A stretch of 64,000 bases of DNA, taken from the NCBI GenBank assembly GCA_034440635.1, contig JAOTON010001680.1, positions 1,678,001 through 1,742,000 of the forward strand. The letters are read 5' to 3'. Under the pieces are notes generated by a model. That model did no database searches. It saw only the letters and a list, made by a program, of their open reading frames with translations, and was not told the DNA's origin. Position 1 is the stretch's first letter, and the number at the start of each line of letters is the position of its first letter. Source of the DNA: Lepas anatifera. Its lineage: Eukaryota; Arthropoda; Thecostraca; Lepadidae. Positions 11,951 through 23,968 of the stretch are shown here, in pieces. A program made the position numbers and the translations under genes.

Positions 11951-14414
11951 GTGTGCTAATAAATGAAAAAATTGCTGTGATATATGAATCAGTTTCTCAC
12001 CGCCAACAAATTTGAGACGTATGAAGAGAATCCCCCTTTTGCCCTGACGGCATTTTTTTAGGCGAATAAAATGTCAAATGAATCCGAACTGAAACATTAC
12101 GAGTCATTTTCTATAGAAAAAGGACAAAATGATACAGAATAATGCCCGGTTCATGTTCATTGCATCTTTTGAGCTAACAAACTATTTCCAAACTTGGTAA
12201 TTGTTTTCTGTTGAAGATTGGCTAAGGTGAAGATTGACGTCTAGCACTTTGATGACGTCACAATATGGCAGCTCGTTACCGGAGGGTGCAGCTGTCAGGG
12301 ACGGATCCAGGATCTCGTGAGGGGAATAAAGCCTCGGGGCCGGCCAACGTACCGCTTTGGGCCTTGTCAGAGGCGAATCCAGTTTTTTGGTTTGGAGGGA
12401 GGGGGCAAAACACATGCCAGTCACGGACTCAAAAACGTTGAGCAGTGGAGCTGGCGGTCTACGGAGTGAATTAATTTAATCAACTTCTCCTGATAACATC
12501 AACTTCTCCTAAGCCATCGCTCGAAAAATGTAGCTTTTGGTATCATGGGTATCTTTGAGGGTGCCCTCTTGCGCAAACATGCAGAAGAGGGCAGCCAAAG
12601 ATGGATGAGGGTGGTCCATGTTGCAGTGGGCTTCCCCATGGCTGAAAAAAACATCCTAGTGCGGAATAGGGGCACCAAGCCACAAAGAAAAGGCCGGAAA
12701 AAATTAGTGATGACGGTCTTCGTTTAAGTGTGGCACCCAATGGTATGTCGAGAGCAGCCAATTCAGAATTAGGGGTGGCTCACAGTGAACAAAGTTAGCT
12801 TCAAGTGATTTTGCGTCTATGTCCAGAATTTACTGTTTTTACTTAAGCTGTTGTAGATTTCAGGGGCCTTCGATGACCGAAATCGGCAGGGGTGGCGTCT
12901 GGGTCCTAAGGGGAGGGGAACCGTCTCCCTTCACCACTCCCTTCACCCTTGGATCCGTCTCTAGCAGTTACCGGAAAAAGTAAACCCTAGTACCGTAGGA
13001 GCTCGGAGCCAGGAGGATGTTCCATGGTTCCCCTGTGCCCATCAAAAGCCTGAAAGATGTGCTTATCAGCTATTCTAAGTGGTGTAGGATATCAGTTAAA
13101 AAAACTGTCACATCTTTTTTCAAGACATGTGAATCTAGAAAGGCCGCCGGCTCTTTAGGAACATTTCTAGATGGATCAGTAGACGTTCAAGCACTAAGGC
13201 AATGGTCCAGGTAGTTTCACGTCATTGTCCCAGTAGCTGCATGAGACCTATCTCTGTTCAGAATGGTAGATGAAAGAACTGTCACCATTATGGGATGAGA
13301 TATGTATTGGCGGCGTCATTTGCGTGGCGGGGTGGTTGGGTCGCCGCCGCACGGGAATCCGAGGCTTCTTGTCGCCGGCGGCCGGTCACCGCTATTGGCA
13401 TGCCGGGGCGTACCCGTCCGATTGTTGTACAAGCAGCCGAGAATGACAACGATTCCTCCTAGGTCTGCCTCCAGAACGGGTGGTCGCCGCCGTTTTTGCT
13501 TCGGTGGCAGTGGGAAAGCGGCCGACAGGCACCGACCGGTTTTTACAGTGGACGGAATTAATGAGTTGACATTCCTTCAAATGAAACGAGCATGTTTTAT
13601 TACAGAGCAAATTGTCGGCTTCTCGGGAGCTGAGCTTTGGGACTGGCGGTGGTGACAATGTCGCTTGTACCTGACCATGATGTTACATGGTGGATTACAG
13701 CACGAGAATTACAACGGACTTTTTAGAATAATGAATGTTACGCCCTTGAGACATGAAGACCAAGGACAGGCTTTGTTTAACTGACTTTGCAGTCAAAGTT
13801 TATATGCGGTAGTCCACTAAGCACACTCTTGATTCAAATTTGTGAGGATGCATGTGTTCCCCAGCTCCACATTGCATTATGAATTCCATCAGATAATGAG
13901 CCTCAGAACGATGGCCGACATTTCCGATTTCGAGCGATTCCTCCACAATGTCGCGCTGACAGTCCCAGACATAAAAGGCAGCGACTCAGCCGCAGGAACG
14001 CTCTAAATCCAACCAGCATCTTACCGCATATACAATTAGTAATATACAGAGACAGTTGTATAACCTTCCGGAAGGATATTTATTGGCTGCAACTGATCAA
14101 ACCAATTGTCAAATACAAAACACAACCTTTTTGCAAGGTCTAGCCTGATAATTTACTTTCGTTAGGCTGTTAAGGGTTTCGATAATTACTTGATATAATA
14201 CCTAGAGTCTGAATCACATGCAGATCTGTTTAGGCTCAAGCTTAGATAGGCACATATCAGACCTGATTTTGCAGAGGCCGTGGTCAAGTGTGCATGCTTT
14301 GGCTAAATCTAACCAGATCATAAATTTGGTACAGGAACCGATGGCAGCTCCTGTCCACCCCCACATGTAGCAGCCAGGGAGGTCACGGACGACACAGAAA
14401 AAAACATTTCCAGG
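11951..14414. other. Unassigned DNA with a GC-rich patch at 13300-13560
   Basis: Frames at 13302-13655 (plus) and 13658-13392 (minus) overlap in a GC-rich patch and have no domain I recognise. A gapped motif around 12295-12425 (GACGGATCCAGGA) may be a decayed MITE end. Nothing else is supported. Confidence 0.3.
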
Positions 14415-14567
14415 CAGTGGCGGACACAAAGGGGGGGCTAGGGGGCTCAATCCCTCGAAATGTCCGAATGCTTATAGTTAATGCATAGCCGAAGGCTGTT
14501 CTGAGGCATTGGCGGAGGAGGCTCGAGCCTTCACCCCCCTCCCAAATTTTTCCTGGATCCGCCACTC
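14415..14567. mobile_element. Short hAT-type MITE, copy 3, with near-perfect 8-bp TSD
   Basis: Ends are CAGTGGCGGACAC and GGATCCGCCACTC. The flanking octamers TTTCCAGG (14407-14414) and CTTCCAGG (14568-14575) differ at one base. The interior matches the 8498 and 9417 copies. Eight-base duplications with CAGTGGCGGA ends indicate hAT-superfamily mobilisation. Confidence 0.8.
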
Positions 14568-14575
14568 CTTCCAGG

Positions 14576-16167
14576 TAAAACTAACAGTACAAATGAAGCG
14601 AAGCCATCTGACACGAGAAATAAGGCCATATCCACCTCCAACCGGGCTATGCACTGCCCTAGACTCTTTTATTCTAAGCTGGCGAAGACCTGACTGGAAA
14701 AACTTTGATGCCGGCACCCATCTTCCACATTTCAACCCCCCCCTTGCAGTGCGCAACAGGATCCTCTTTCATGTGCCCGACTCTCAGGTTAGCACTGGAA
14801 AATCACAGAGTGCCGGAAACTGCAATGTGTTTCGAAATACGTGCACATATCTTGATATGTGGCAAACTAACAATGCTTAATTTCCATATCATGTTATCAC
14901 ATATGTTGTATGTTACTCCTAGATGAGCAAATGCTTTACTCGTTTGTTGTGGTATTGTTTCTCCTTATATCCTGTATATCATCGGTGAAGTGTTTTCTCA
15001 ATACAACGGCACATGTAACTGGGATGGTTAAATGTCTTTTGATGATAAAGTAATATAAACTAGACAACTTCAGAGACCATTGTAGTTTCTCTTTTTCTTG
15101 AAAAATTTGCATTCCGACATTTTCATTTACCGGGAATGTTGCAGAACAGTTGTAACTGCATGCTCCCTTTCCTATAATCTACCGTATAATTACGAAGATA
15201 AAGGTCGGGAGAGCGTTAACTTGCCAACATAGCTGGGCAAAATAATGAGGAGTTATGTAGTCGGTAAATACATTTATTGCTACCGGAACATTTCGAGTCT
15301 TTACATGTGGACATTATCAACATGCAATTTAAATTTGTGGATCCTTCCATTTTGGAAGCTACTGCTGATCTTATGGCCTATGGACTTTTTTAGAAGTGAT
15401 TTTCACATTTAGACGTTTTGACCCCGGTTTTTTCTTGTGATGTAAACCTTTTGAACCATGAATCTTTAGTTTGACTTGGTATGCTTCATGGCGTTGACTG
15501 ACGCTAGCACTAGCCATAAAATTACTGCCAGTCATTCTAAGCGAATCACGAACCGGGTAGAGCTAGAACATCAAGCTTGGGACAATCTGGGGCCCATAGT
15601 CCCCAGCATTCTAAGACCCATGCTTGCATGACGGGAGCGTGCGCTCGGGTCGGCTCAGGTGGACAAACTGACGCATGAGTTTCTGATAGTTAGAGAGCAC
15701 AATGCAAAACATATATTAAAGAAGTGCGCCTGGCTCGTCAACACAACGATAATTGTTTACGTTGTGGATTTGAAGCTTTTGGTTTCAGCAACGCATGTCG
15801 GGCGCCAGGCTTGGTTGAGATTACCGGAGCTCTCGAGGATATTCATCGGTGATTTTGCTATCTTAAAACTGGCAAGATTATCTGTATCATGACAAAGACA
15901 AGACAAGTATAGTTACTTACTCTTGTGCAGAAGCAGCTTAGGGAAGGGGAGAGGGAAAACGCATTGACCCCCGAACATCCCAACTCCCCATTGTTTACGA
16001 TTTTTCAAAATCACAATTCTGCACCCGCAACCCCCCCCTCCCGGTGCTGTTCGCAGCATAAGACATAATTTTTCGGGCTGTATATTTGAAATGAGGAGCT
16101 CACACAAACTTCAGCAAGATAATGCATACATGGAGTGGATAATGCATGCATTACCTTGTTGACGAGC
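14576..16167. other. Unassigned AT-rich intergenic DNA
   Basis: Short frames only, with no domains. I see no tandem repeats or clear element ends. Confidence 0.4.
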
Positions 16168-16180
16168 ACTTTTATATGTT

Positions 16181-16649
16181 TTTTTTTAATATTTTTGCGT
16201 TCCCAACCCGGGAACATTTTGCACATTTGCACTACACACAAGCAGTCACACACTATGTACACGGCAGCGGGGCTTACGCTATCGGCACCCTTGCGGGAGA
16301 GTCATGTCCGCACGCTCCCTGTCACACGCCCCACTGTACCAGGCAGTGGAGCTATCCCGATTTCTCGGACCCGGCGGAACAGAGGACTGCTCCGGTGACA
16401 CGCGGCGAGGCCGTGCCTGGGCGGTGCCACCGGACCGGTGGATCCATTTAAAGGCAGATCAAGCTCGTGCTCCCAATAACAAGGGCGCTGGTTGGTCAGC
16501 GGAAATCCCTAGTCAAGGCGGGCACTACCCAGTGTACTGCCATCTTCTGGTGGAGGCGGTCGAGGAAAAGTCTGCCAAAGGTCAGCTTTGATCCAAGGAC
16601 CTCCCACACTGGACCGAGGCGCCTTAACCAACTGCGCCACGGCGGTGGT
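16181..16649 (-). mobile_element. tRNA-derived SINE, family A, with 13-bp TSD and poly(A)
   Basis: On the minus strand it starts with GTGGCGCAGTTGGTTAAGG (box A) and GGATCAAAGC (box B). The body contains a roughly 20-bp GATCCACCGG-type block, and the tail is A-rich (the T run at 16181). The target duplication ACTTTTATATGTT is perfect at 16168-16180 and 16650-16662. A second copy in the opposite orientation lies at 43049-43497. Frames on the plus strand (16135-16591) are shadows. The perfect duplication suggests relatively recent insertion. Confidence 0.92.
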
Positions 16650-16662
16650 ACTTTTATATGTT

Positions 16663-17544
16663 AGTATGTCAGAGCAATAATAAAAGGCATGTACAAGAAT
16701 AGTGAAGCCAGTAAGATATCAACTGATATTTACAGAACAATGGCTCTGCAAAACCAAACAATCTGACCGGAGAGACGTGAGCCCTCGGCAGCCAATGCTG
16801 ACGCTTTATATTAGGTCAGAGAGAAAAAGTGTTTCTTTTTTGTTTGTTCTTGTGTAACATTTTTTCATTTGCGAAGTTCAATTATAATGCGGGGTTTTCA
16901 TGAAATATTTGTATTTGAGTACTTTTCCGTAGACAAAATATAGTTCTGTGTCATGTTTCATTGAGATACCTATGCGCGGGTCGTGACTGAGCTTATAATA
17001 TTAAGGTCCATGCATATGATTTACATAGAAACATTTGAAAAGTCGCGAGCATGGGAACATCAAGAGCAGCCTAGCCAGCATCAGTCTCAGCAATCACAGA
17101 CTGACAGTGCAGAGCTGGGACGGTCCGAGGCCGGGAAAGGAGACGGCGGATCTGGTAGCCAAGTAGGCGATCGGAGGGAGGCCGCTGCATCACACTGTGC
17201 CACGGGGTGGCACTAGGTCGCTAAATCCGAGGGGAACACATCAAAATTGGGCTGCAATGAGTTTAAGGAAGTTAATTGCCTCTTCAAAATTGCCCCCATA
17301 CATCACCTGGCTTAATACAGCCCACTTTTACCAACAATATATCCGACGACTTTGCCTCACAAGGCCGTACATTTTTGTCCCCAAAAACTTAACGCTCTCT
17401 TTCCAGTCGGATTGACACAAAACACTCATGAGTAAATAGGTTTAACGGAATAAATGCCGGAAAATAACTCACCTGGTGAGCAAGAACATTAAAAGGTTGA
17501 CAGGACGTGATTATTTGATGTGAAGACGGGCATTGTTTCTCTGT
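16663..17544. other. Unassigned intergenic DNA
   Basis: No gene or repeat signal. The 77-codon frame at 16983-17216 is Gln/Ser-rich by composition and not recognisable. Confidence 0.4.
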
Positions 17545-18450
17545 GATGCATCTGCACCCTAATGTAGCCACCTGAATCTTCCTGCCCACACCCTGCAGCC
17601 GTGTCCTAATGTACCTATCTGGAGCTTCCTTCCCACACTCTGCAGCCGTGCCCTAATGTACCCACCTGGAGCCCCCTTCCCACACTCTGCAGCCGTGCCC
17701 TAATGTACCCATCTGGAGCTTCCTGCCCACACCCTGCAGCCGTGCCCTAATGTACCCATCTGGAGCTTCCTGCCCACACTCTGCAGCCGTGCCTTAATGT
17801 ACCCACCTGGAGCCCCCTGCCCACACCCTGCAGCCGTGCCCTAATGTACCCATCTGAAGTCTCCTGTCCACACCCTGCAGCCGTGCCCTAATGTACCCAT
17901 CTGAAGTCTCCTGCCCACACCCTGCAGCCGTGCCCTAATGTACCCACCTGGAGCCCCCTTCCCACACTCTGCAGCCGTGCCCTAATGTACCCATCTGGAG
18001 CTTCCTGCCCACACCCTGCAGCCGTGCCCTAATGTACCCACCTGGAGACCCCTGCTCACACCCTGCAGCCGTGCCCTAATGTACCCATCTGGAGCTTCCT
18101 GCCCACACCCTGCAGCCGTGCTCTAATGTACCCATCTGGAGCCCCTTCGGACACCCTGCAGCCGTGCCCTAATGTACCCATCTGGAGCTTCCTTCCCACA
18201 CTCTGCAGCCGTGCCCTAATGTACCCACTTGGAGCCCCCTTCCCACACTCTGCAGCCGTGCCCTAATTTACCCATCTGGAGCTTCCTGCCCACACCCTGC
18301 AGCCGTGCCCTAATGTACCCACCTGGAGCCCCCTGCCCACGCCCTGCAGCCGTGCCCTAATGTACCCACCTGGAGCCCCCTGCCCACACCCTGCAGCTGC
18401 GCCCTAATGTACCCATCTGGAGTCCCCAGCCCACACTCTGCAGCCGCTGG
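17545..18450. repeat. 47-bp minisatellite, about 19 copies
   Basis: The unit is roughly CCCACACCCTGCAGCCGTGC followed by CCTAATGTACCCATCTGGAG and CTTCCTG. The GCAGC core recurs at 17595, 17642, 17689 and so on to 18440, every 47 bases except one 46-base and one or two shifted steps at 18112-18205. The first partial unit is degenerate. Two variant tails alternate (GGAGCTTCCTGC and GGAGCCCCCTTC). The minus-strand frame at 18495-18310 is just the array read through. Confidence 0.95.
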
Positions 18451-18499
18451 TTGCGTCACCAGCTTCACACATTGCTCAGTTGACTGTGTTTTCAAAGAA

Positions 18500-19300
18500 G
18501 TTTCCGTAGAATGAATGGAATAACCACGAGGTCCCGAATTTCTGTTGAAGAGTCAGAGCAGGTGGGGCTCGGCTCCCGAACGTCACCCGGCTTTTAGCTG
18601 ATGAGTTTTCTCAGGGATTTAGCCATCAGGTTGGAGTGATTCTCGTTCGGGTCCTCGTGTCACTGCACTCATTCCTCCATCTCAGTTTCAGGATTTGTCC
18701 TGCCGGAAATCCCCTTTATCAGTGCTGGTTAGCAGAGAATGGAGAATGTACTCGGGATGAGCATGCCATGCCCTAGTTCTCACATACAAAGTGACGGCTT
18801 CTCGGACTTTTTTGGCTGAGTCCTCAGAATCAAAGATTTTTGAGGACTTGGTATGTTGCATCCGCAATGTTATGTTTCACATCCATGTCTTGGTAAAACT
18901 TGAAGTAGTATTCAAAGTAAAACTGGCCGGAACCTCCCGCACTTTTGAGATTTTCACTGGTCAGGCCATGCTTTCTAGTCCACTTAAAGATGATCCTCTG
19001 CCCTGTTGTAAGTCATCTAGCGTGAGAGACAGGCCCGCACTTCATCTGGTGGAGAGCAGAGGGCATTTCCCGAGCCGTTACTGCTTGCAACAGCCTACAA
19101 CACAAGACACTGCCGCCATATGTCATCCCGTCCATCTTCGAGAGGAGGGAGCAGGCAGGTATCATGAATCCTTTATCCGAGCGGGTGGAACCATCCAAAG
19201 CCATGATCGGATGACGAATGGGAAGCTCGTTTGTATGAAGGCAGCAAATGCCCCAGAACAGTTTCCTCCCAATATGTTTCTCTAAGTGCGCACGAGTGTC
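18500..19300 (-). pseudogene. Possible eroded coding relic (unidentified) on the minus strand
   Basis: Minus-strand stretches without stops look protein-like: a run with SEDSAKKVREAVTLYVRTRA then HPEYILHSLL around 18830-18690, and HPIMALDGSTRSDKGF near 19210-19150. They are in different frames and separated by stops, so any gene is dead. I cannot assign a family. The 164-codon plus-strand frame at 18791-19285 covers the same region and is more likely the shadow. Confidence 0.3.
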
Positions 19301-19929
19301 GCCTTTCCATTCTGCATTCTACACTGGTGGAGTCACTCGGGATCATCGGATGTGAGTCAGTGTGGTGGTGCTGCAGAAGATCTTACTCAAGGGCCTGAGC
19401 AATCTCAATGATTGCCTTCTCACGATTGATCTGCTTATCAGGGACGAAGTGGGCCACGTATCTTCCCCTCGGTTCAACACTTATGCAGCGTGGTAATCGA
19501 ATGCGTCAGGGACGTCGCCGACGGTTGGCAGCAGTTGGAGAGGAGTCATTGACCTCTCCGGGAGCCGTAGAGAAAATTTGAACATTGGCAGCAATCTGGC
19601 AGCTCCAGCGTCGAAATCTTGTTTACAAACAAACGAGAATCAGCTGGCGGCTAGAGCTATTGAAGGAATGGCTTAGGAGAAAAAGGTGATCATACCAAAT
19701 TCACATTGTTTTTTTTTACTTTAAATCATAACTTAGAATTATGTTCAAAAACACATATTAAGTTCTTCCTTCCATCGTAGCTCGCGTCAACTAAGTCTCA
19801 CTTTGCGTGTTTTGGCTCTCCCCTCTTGCTCGCCCTAGGGCGCCTTTCCTAGCTTTGATCAGCTTGTTGGGGTCACACGATAGATAGAGAAGTCGGGAGC
19901 CGGGCACCCAGTAGCGATCAGGCTCTTAA

Positions 19930-20371
19930 AGGGAATGTGGCACCTTTATAACGTGATTTTGACTGAGATAGACAAGTTGTAAAGCAAGCCGGAAAACCCG
20001 GTACTCTATATATCATTTGTCTTGGAACTCTATATTCCCGTAGAAAAAAGCTAAAACCTACCCGAAATGTACCTCTCATGTACCTCTCGCCAGGCTTGTG
20101 AGCTGCTGGTGTGACGACATATGCTGACGTCACGATGAGCATCAGCCAATCGAAGCCCTTGAAGCGTTTCGAGTATGGTAGTGGTTGCCAGATCATGACA
20201 TCATCCACAGGCAGTTGTTTATTTCTTTTCTTAGAGGAGTATTTTAAAAATCAAAACATTGAGCTTATTGTACATTTTTTCTGAGACATCATGAGTGGTT
20301 TCATTATTTTCGGCTAAAAGTACGCCTAATTACACTAAGTTCCAGGATTCGACCAAGGTGCCACATTCCCC
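19930..20371. mobile_element. piggyBac-like MITE with intact TTAA duplication
   Basis: AGGGAATGTGGCACC at the left and GGTGCCACATTCCC at the right are inverted ends, flanked by TTAA at 19926-19929 and 20372-20375. It is 442 bp and collinear with 26600-27046 and, inverted, with 1334-1981. The 96-codon minus-strand frame inside is not conserved in the other copies. Confidence 0.88.
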
Positions 20372-20375
20372 TTAA

Positions 20376-21375
20376 GAAACCCGCTGGCTATTGCGGCTGT
20401 AGTTGTGGAAGACACATTGTACCTGACGATGGCCTCGGCAGTGTTTTGTATTGCAATAGTGTTTCTTCTAGGTACCAGTCTGTTCAGATTCCTCGAAACA
20501 AAAAAAGTTGCATCTCCAAGTGTTTGTTTTAGGAGGGCATTTATTTGCCAGTTTGTGAGACCCCGTCATCCTACTTTCTCACAACTACGCCGGGGTTTTT
20601 AAAACTGTTTGGTCTCATCTCTTTTGCTCGATCTTATCTCCGACATTAACTGCTGTGGCTGCTCCTGCTGTCCAGGAATCATGTCTTTCTCATCTTTATC
20701 TGTTTCTTATGCCTACTTAGCTCAGTTTCTTTTTCTGCAGCTTTCCTTTTTATGCTTTCCGCTGGCGTTCAGATTTTTTCATCGCCACTGCCCATCACTT
20801 TAACAGATTTCGCTACCATTTGATCCATTTTAGCCCGCTGAACAGCCCGCCACCTATCGCCATTATCGGCAGCCTGCTTGCCTGCGGGCTAGAGCACTTG
20901 GCATGGACCTTTGCTGCACAAGTCATCTTATTCGAGCAGTCTGAGGCAGGCTTAGCACATGAACGGATGGTGTAAGGACAGGTTGTTAGGATAAAAATGT
21001 GTCCAGCATGCTCAATACCTTTTTGTTTCTTTTTTACACTCCATACAGCCATTTCTTTACGCTTTTCCAAATTACCTTTACATATCTCACGAGACTCTTC
21101 CCTTGAATGATCGCAGGAGGGCAGAAATTTGCATTAGCCTTATGTCGCTGAGCTAGGATAAAGGGCGCTGGTGTTCAATGTTGAAAATACATACCTGTGG
21201 GCCTAAACTCCAATAATGCTTACAGGGCGCCAGTAATATACCCTGAGATGCTGTCAACATATATATGTATGGCTTACCGCAGGTTATTAGATCACGCCTA
21301 TCTGTGGCAATAATACTGGCTGGCATCTTAGACAATACAGTCCCAGGGGAGAGCAGGGGCCATACGGCTCATGGC
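20376..21375. other. Unassigned intergenic DNA
   Basis: Short hydrophobic frames (20405-20602, 20609-20803) reflect TC-rich sequence and have no domain. No repeat was recognised. Confidence 0.4.
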
Positions 21376-21383
21376 ACCCAAAG

Positions 21384-21772
21384 CAGTGGCGGATCCAGGG
21401 GGAGCAAAAAAGGCATTTGCCCTCCCCCAAAACGGAAAAGTTTGAGGCAAAACTATGTTTTTGTCCCCCCCTAAAGCGATCGACCTCCTTTTTTCCCGAC
21501 TGCTTTTTAGTTTATAAGCAATATTTTGGTAATTCAACTCTCAACTTCAAACAGAACCAGTTAAGTTCAGTGTAAATATTGGGACTTGGGTAGGAAAAAA
21601 GTATCTCGAGCCCATATTTCTCACCCGGTGACGTTTTGTTGTTGCTTTTCGCCTCTAATGCCTAAAATTTTCCGACAGAACATATTTTAGCGCAATTTTT
21701 CACTGCGTGACTTTTTTTTGCTTTTCAACTTTGGTTTGTCCCTCCCAAACCGACTGGCTAGATCCACCACTG
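21384..21772. mobile_element. hAT-type MITE (389 bp), perfect 8-bp TSD
   Basis: The element runs from CAGTGGCGGATCCAGGG to GGCTAGATCCACCACTG, and ACCCAAAG is duplicated exactly at 21376-21383 and 21773-21780. The interior contains a G/C-run block next to the left end, AGCGATCGACCTCC, a TCAACTCTCAACTTCAAACA block and a GACTTT-rich right arm. The same order is found in four other copies. No transposase, so it was mobilised in trans by a hAT transposase (inference). Confidence 0.93.
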
Positions 21773-21780
21773 ACCCAAAG

Positions 21781-23598
21781 CGGCCTTTTTCAAAATTTCA
21801 AGAGGTTATGCTCTTATTGTGGTGTTATGCTATTTTATATTTATGACTTTGGCCGTTTATTTCTTCAAAAAGCAAACATTTGTGACAAACCCTTCGGATC
21901 TCAGCAAAAATAAGGCGACGAAACGCTCTTTGATTTTTACCGCACTGTTCCGTTTCTCCTGGCTTATTTAAAGTGCTACTTCGGCACTTACAACCGCATG
22001 AGAGAGTTATTTCTGATCCCTTAGGTACTGTTGATTATCCAAAAGGTGATAAATTTCTAAAAATCAAACAAATAGGGTTGGAGTATTTTTCCATCAAATA
22101 AATGGCAAAACAACATTCAACTAGCACAGCACTAAGACTTCCAAGCAAATACATCGGAACACCACAGCATCATGCCTTGCTGTTTATGGCGATTTATTCT
22201 TGTGAAGTGTCCCGCGAGACTTCCTAGTGGCACTGATGGTTCGGGACTCCTCAGCGGGCGACATCCGTCCATGTCTTCAGAATCAACGAGGACAAACAGC
22301 GAGCTTTACGTGGAAAAAAACTCGTCAATTTTTCAGTGATTGGTTTTATAAAATTAGGCTCCCTGTGAGAGGAAATTTGAAGACCAACTGCTGCTCCCAA
22401 CCCCCACACACACTTCACAGCCGTCGGCGATGAATCTGTCGCGCAATGACCAGTGGTCCATGTATGTACATCACGAGGGCAATGAAGCTGCTCGTTGGCT
22501 GTCATCACAAAGCATGTAATCTTATATCATTGGAGCAGCAATGCTTCCAAGTCCCCAAGTTCCATTCATCTAAGGAGAACAAAGAACTGCCTGGTTCCAC
22601 GGTTGTCACTGATAATCAAATACTCCAGCGGTTGACTGACAAACTGGAATATGACGTGAAGTAGAGCAGTGCAGGGTTTTTCTATGGGACGTGACAGGTC
22701 CCTGGACGCGCTACCGTCCGTCACTGGAACTGGAACAAAAACAGCACCGCTCAGCCCAACCAGTTCCAAAAGAGGACGCCGCTGACTCTTTCTGATAGCT
22801 TTTCTCCGAGTCTGTGTGTAGAGTTGAGGCAAATCGCTAATGTCTGCATTGACGGTGAACTCCCAGGGCATGCTCTGGAGTACTGCAGTTCATCGCATTT
22901 GCGCCGCTGCGTGTCACTCTCTCGGTACCGAAGATGTCTTCAGTTCTCCTGAATTCGAGTGCATAAATTCACTAAGCAGCAAAGCTCTCCAAGGGCCGGG
23001 CAACCGTATAGCTAAGTCGGCGTGCATAGATAGATTTCGGGTGTGTCTGGGTTCTCGCCAGGGAACACCCGGAATTAAAGTGTGTGATGTATCACTTACT
23101 ACCACTAATATCAGCTACTCCTGCATGAGCAAATACATGATATATGATCCATAACACATGATACCTGAACAGCTCACTGCACACATTTTAAGTACCGACC
23201 GTGGGAACGAACTTACCGAGTCAGGTAACCGGGTGTCCCGGAGGCAGACTCCCGGTTACATGAGTTGATCGGTCTGTTCTCGTGGTTTGTACTTAGATAG
23301 AGCACGTTAAAACTAGACATGTGCCCGGGGTAAGTAGAAACTGCTAACAAGAATGACTCGTCCTCTTCATTTCAGTTCTATCAAAAGCTGGAATAAGGAT
23401 CTGCTTAGCCTTAATCTTTATCCCATGGCAGCTGGTCAAAAAGATTATCATTGTTCTAATTTTGCGACCCGTAAGTGTAAATCACAAAGTCCAATTTCTA
23501 GATATTCCTAATTTTGACACAACAATAATCCTGACCACGACACCATATAATTCCACAATTTGCAGTTCATTTCTTATAAACACGACTTGATAGCACGG
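21781..23598. other. Unassigned intergenic DNA
   Basis: Only short frames (up to 104 codons, 22840-23154) with no domains. No element ends or tandem arrays recognised. Confidence 0.4.
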
Positions 23599-23968
23599 AT
23601 CAGCCCTGGCGAGCCCCAGAGCAGTCCAGGCGAGCCCCAGATCAGTCCTGGCGAGCTCCAGACCGGTCCTAGTAAGCCCCGGAGCAGTCCTGGCGAGCCC
23701 CAGATCAGTCCTGGCGAGCCCCGGAGCAGTCTTGACGATTCCCAGATCAGTCCTGATGAGCTTCAGACCGGTCCTAGTAAGCCCCGGAGCAGTCCTGGCG
23801 AGCCCCAGATCAGTCCTGGCGAGCCCCAGATCAGTCCTGGCGAGCCCCAGATCAGTCCTGGCGAGCCCCAGATCAGTCCTGACGAGCACCGGAGCAGTCC
23901 TGGCGAGCCCCAGATCAGTCCTGGCGAGCCCGATCAGTCCTGGCGAGCCCCGGAGCAGTCCTGGCCAG
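23599..23968. repeat. 21-bp minisatellite (seven-codon unit), about 17 copies
   Basis: The consensus is ATCAGTCCTGGCGAGCCCCAG. Because 21 is a multiple of three and the unit has no stop in several frames, it holds open a plus frame (ISPGEPQ)n at 23560-24279, a second plus frame (SVLASPR)n at 23732-24022 and a minus frame (GLARTDL)n at 24066-23482. Variant units (TGPSKPR, SSLDDSQ) recur with a five-unit, 105-bp spacing, indicating higher-order duplication. I regard the frames as by-products, not genes. Confidence 0.9.

Noticed and set aside
16590..16660. A tRNA gene with GTGGCGCAGTTGGTTAAGG
   Set aside because: It is the 5' head of SINE family A. A related head occurs at 43049 with the same non-tRNA body, and the acceptor arm is not complete.
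17545..18450. CRISPR-like array
   Set aside because: Units are contiguous 47-bp repeats with no variable spacers, so it is a minisatellite.
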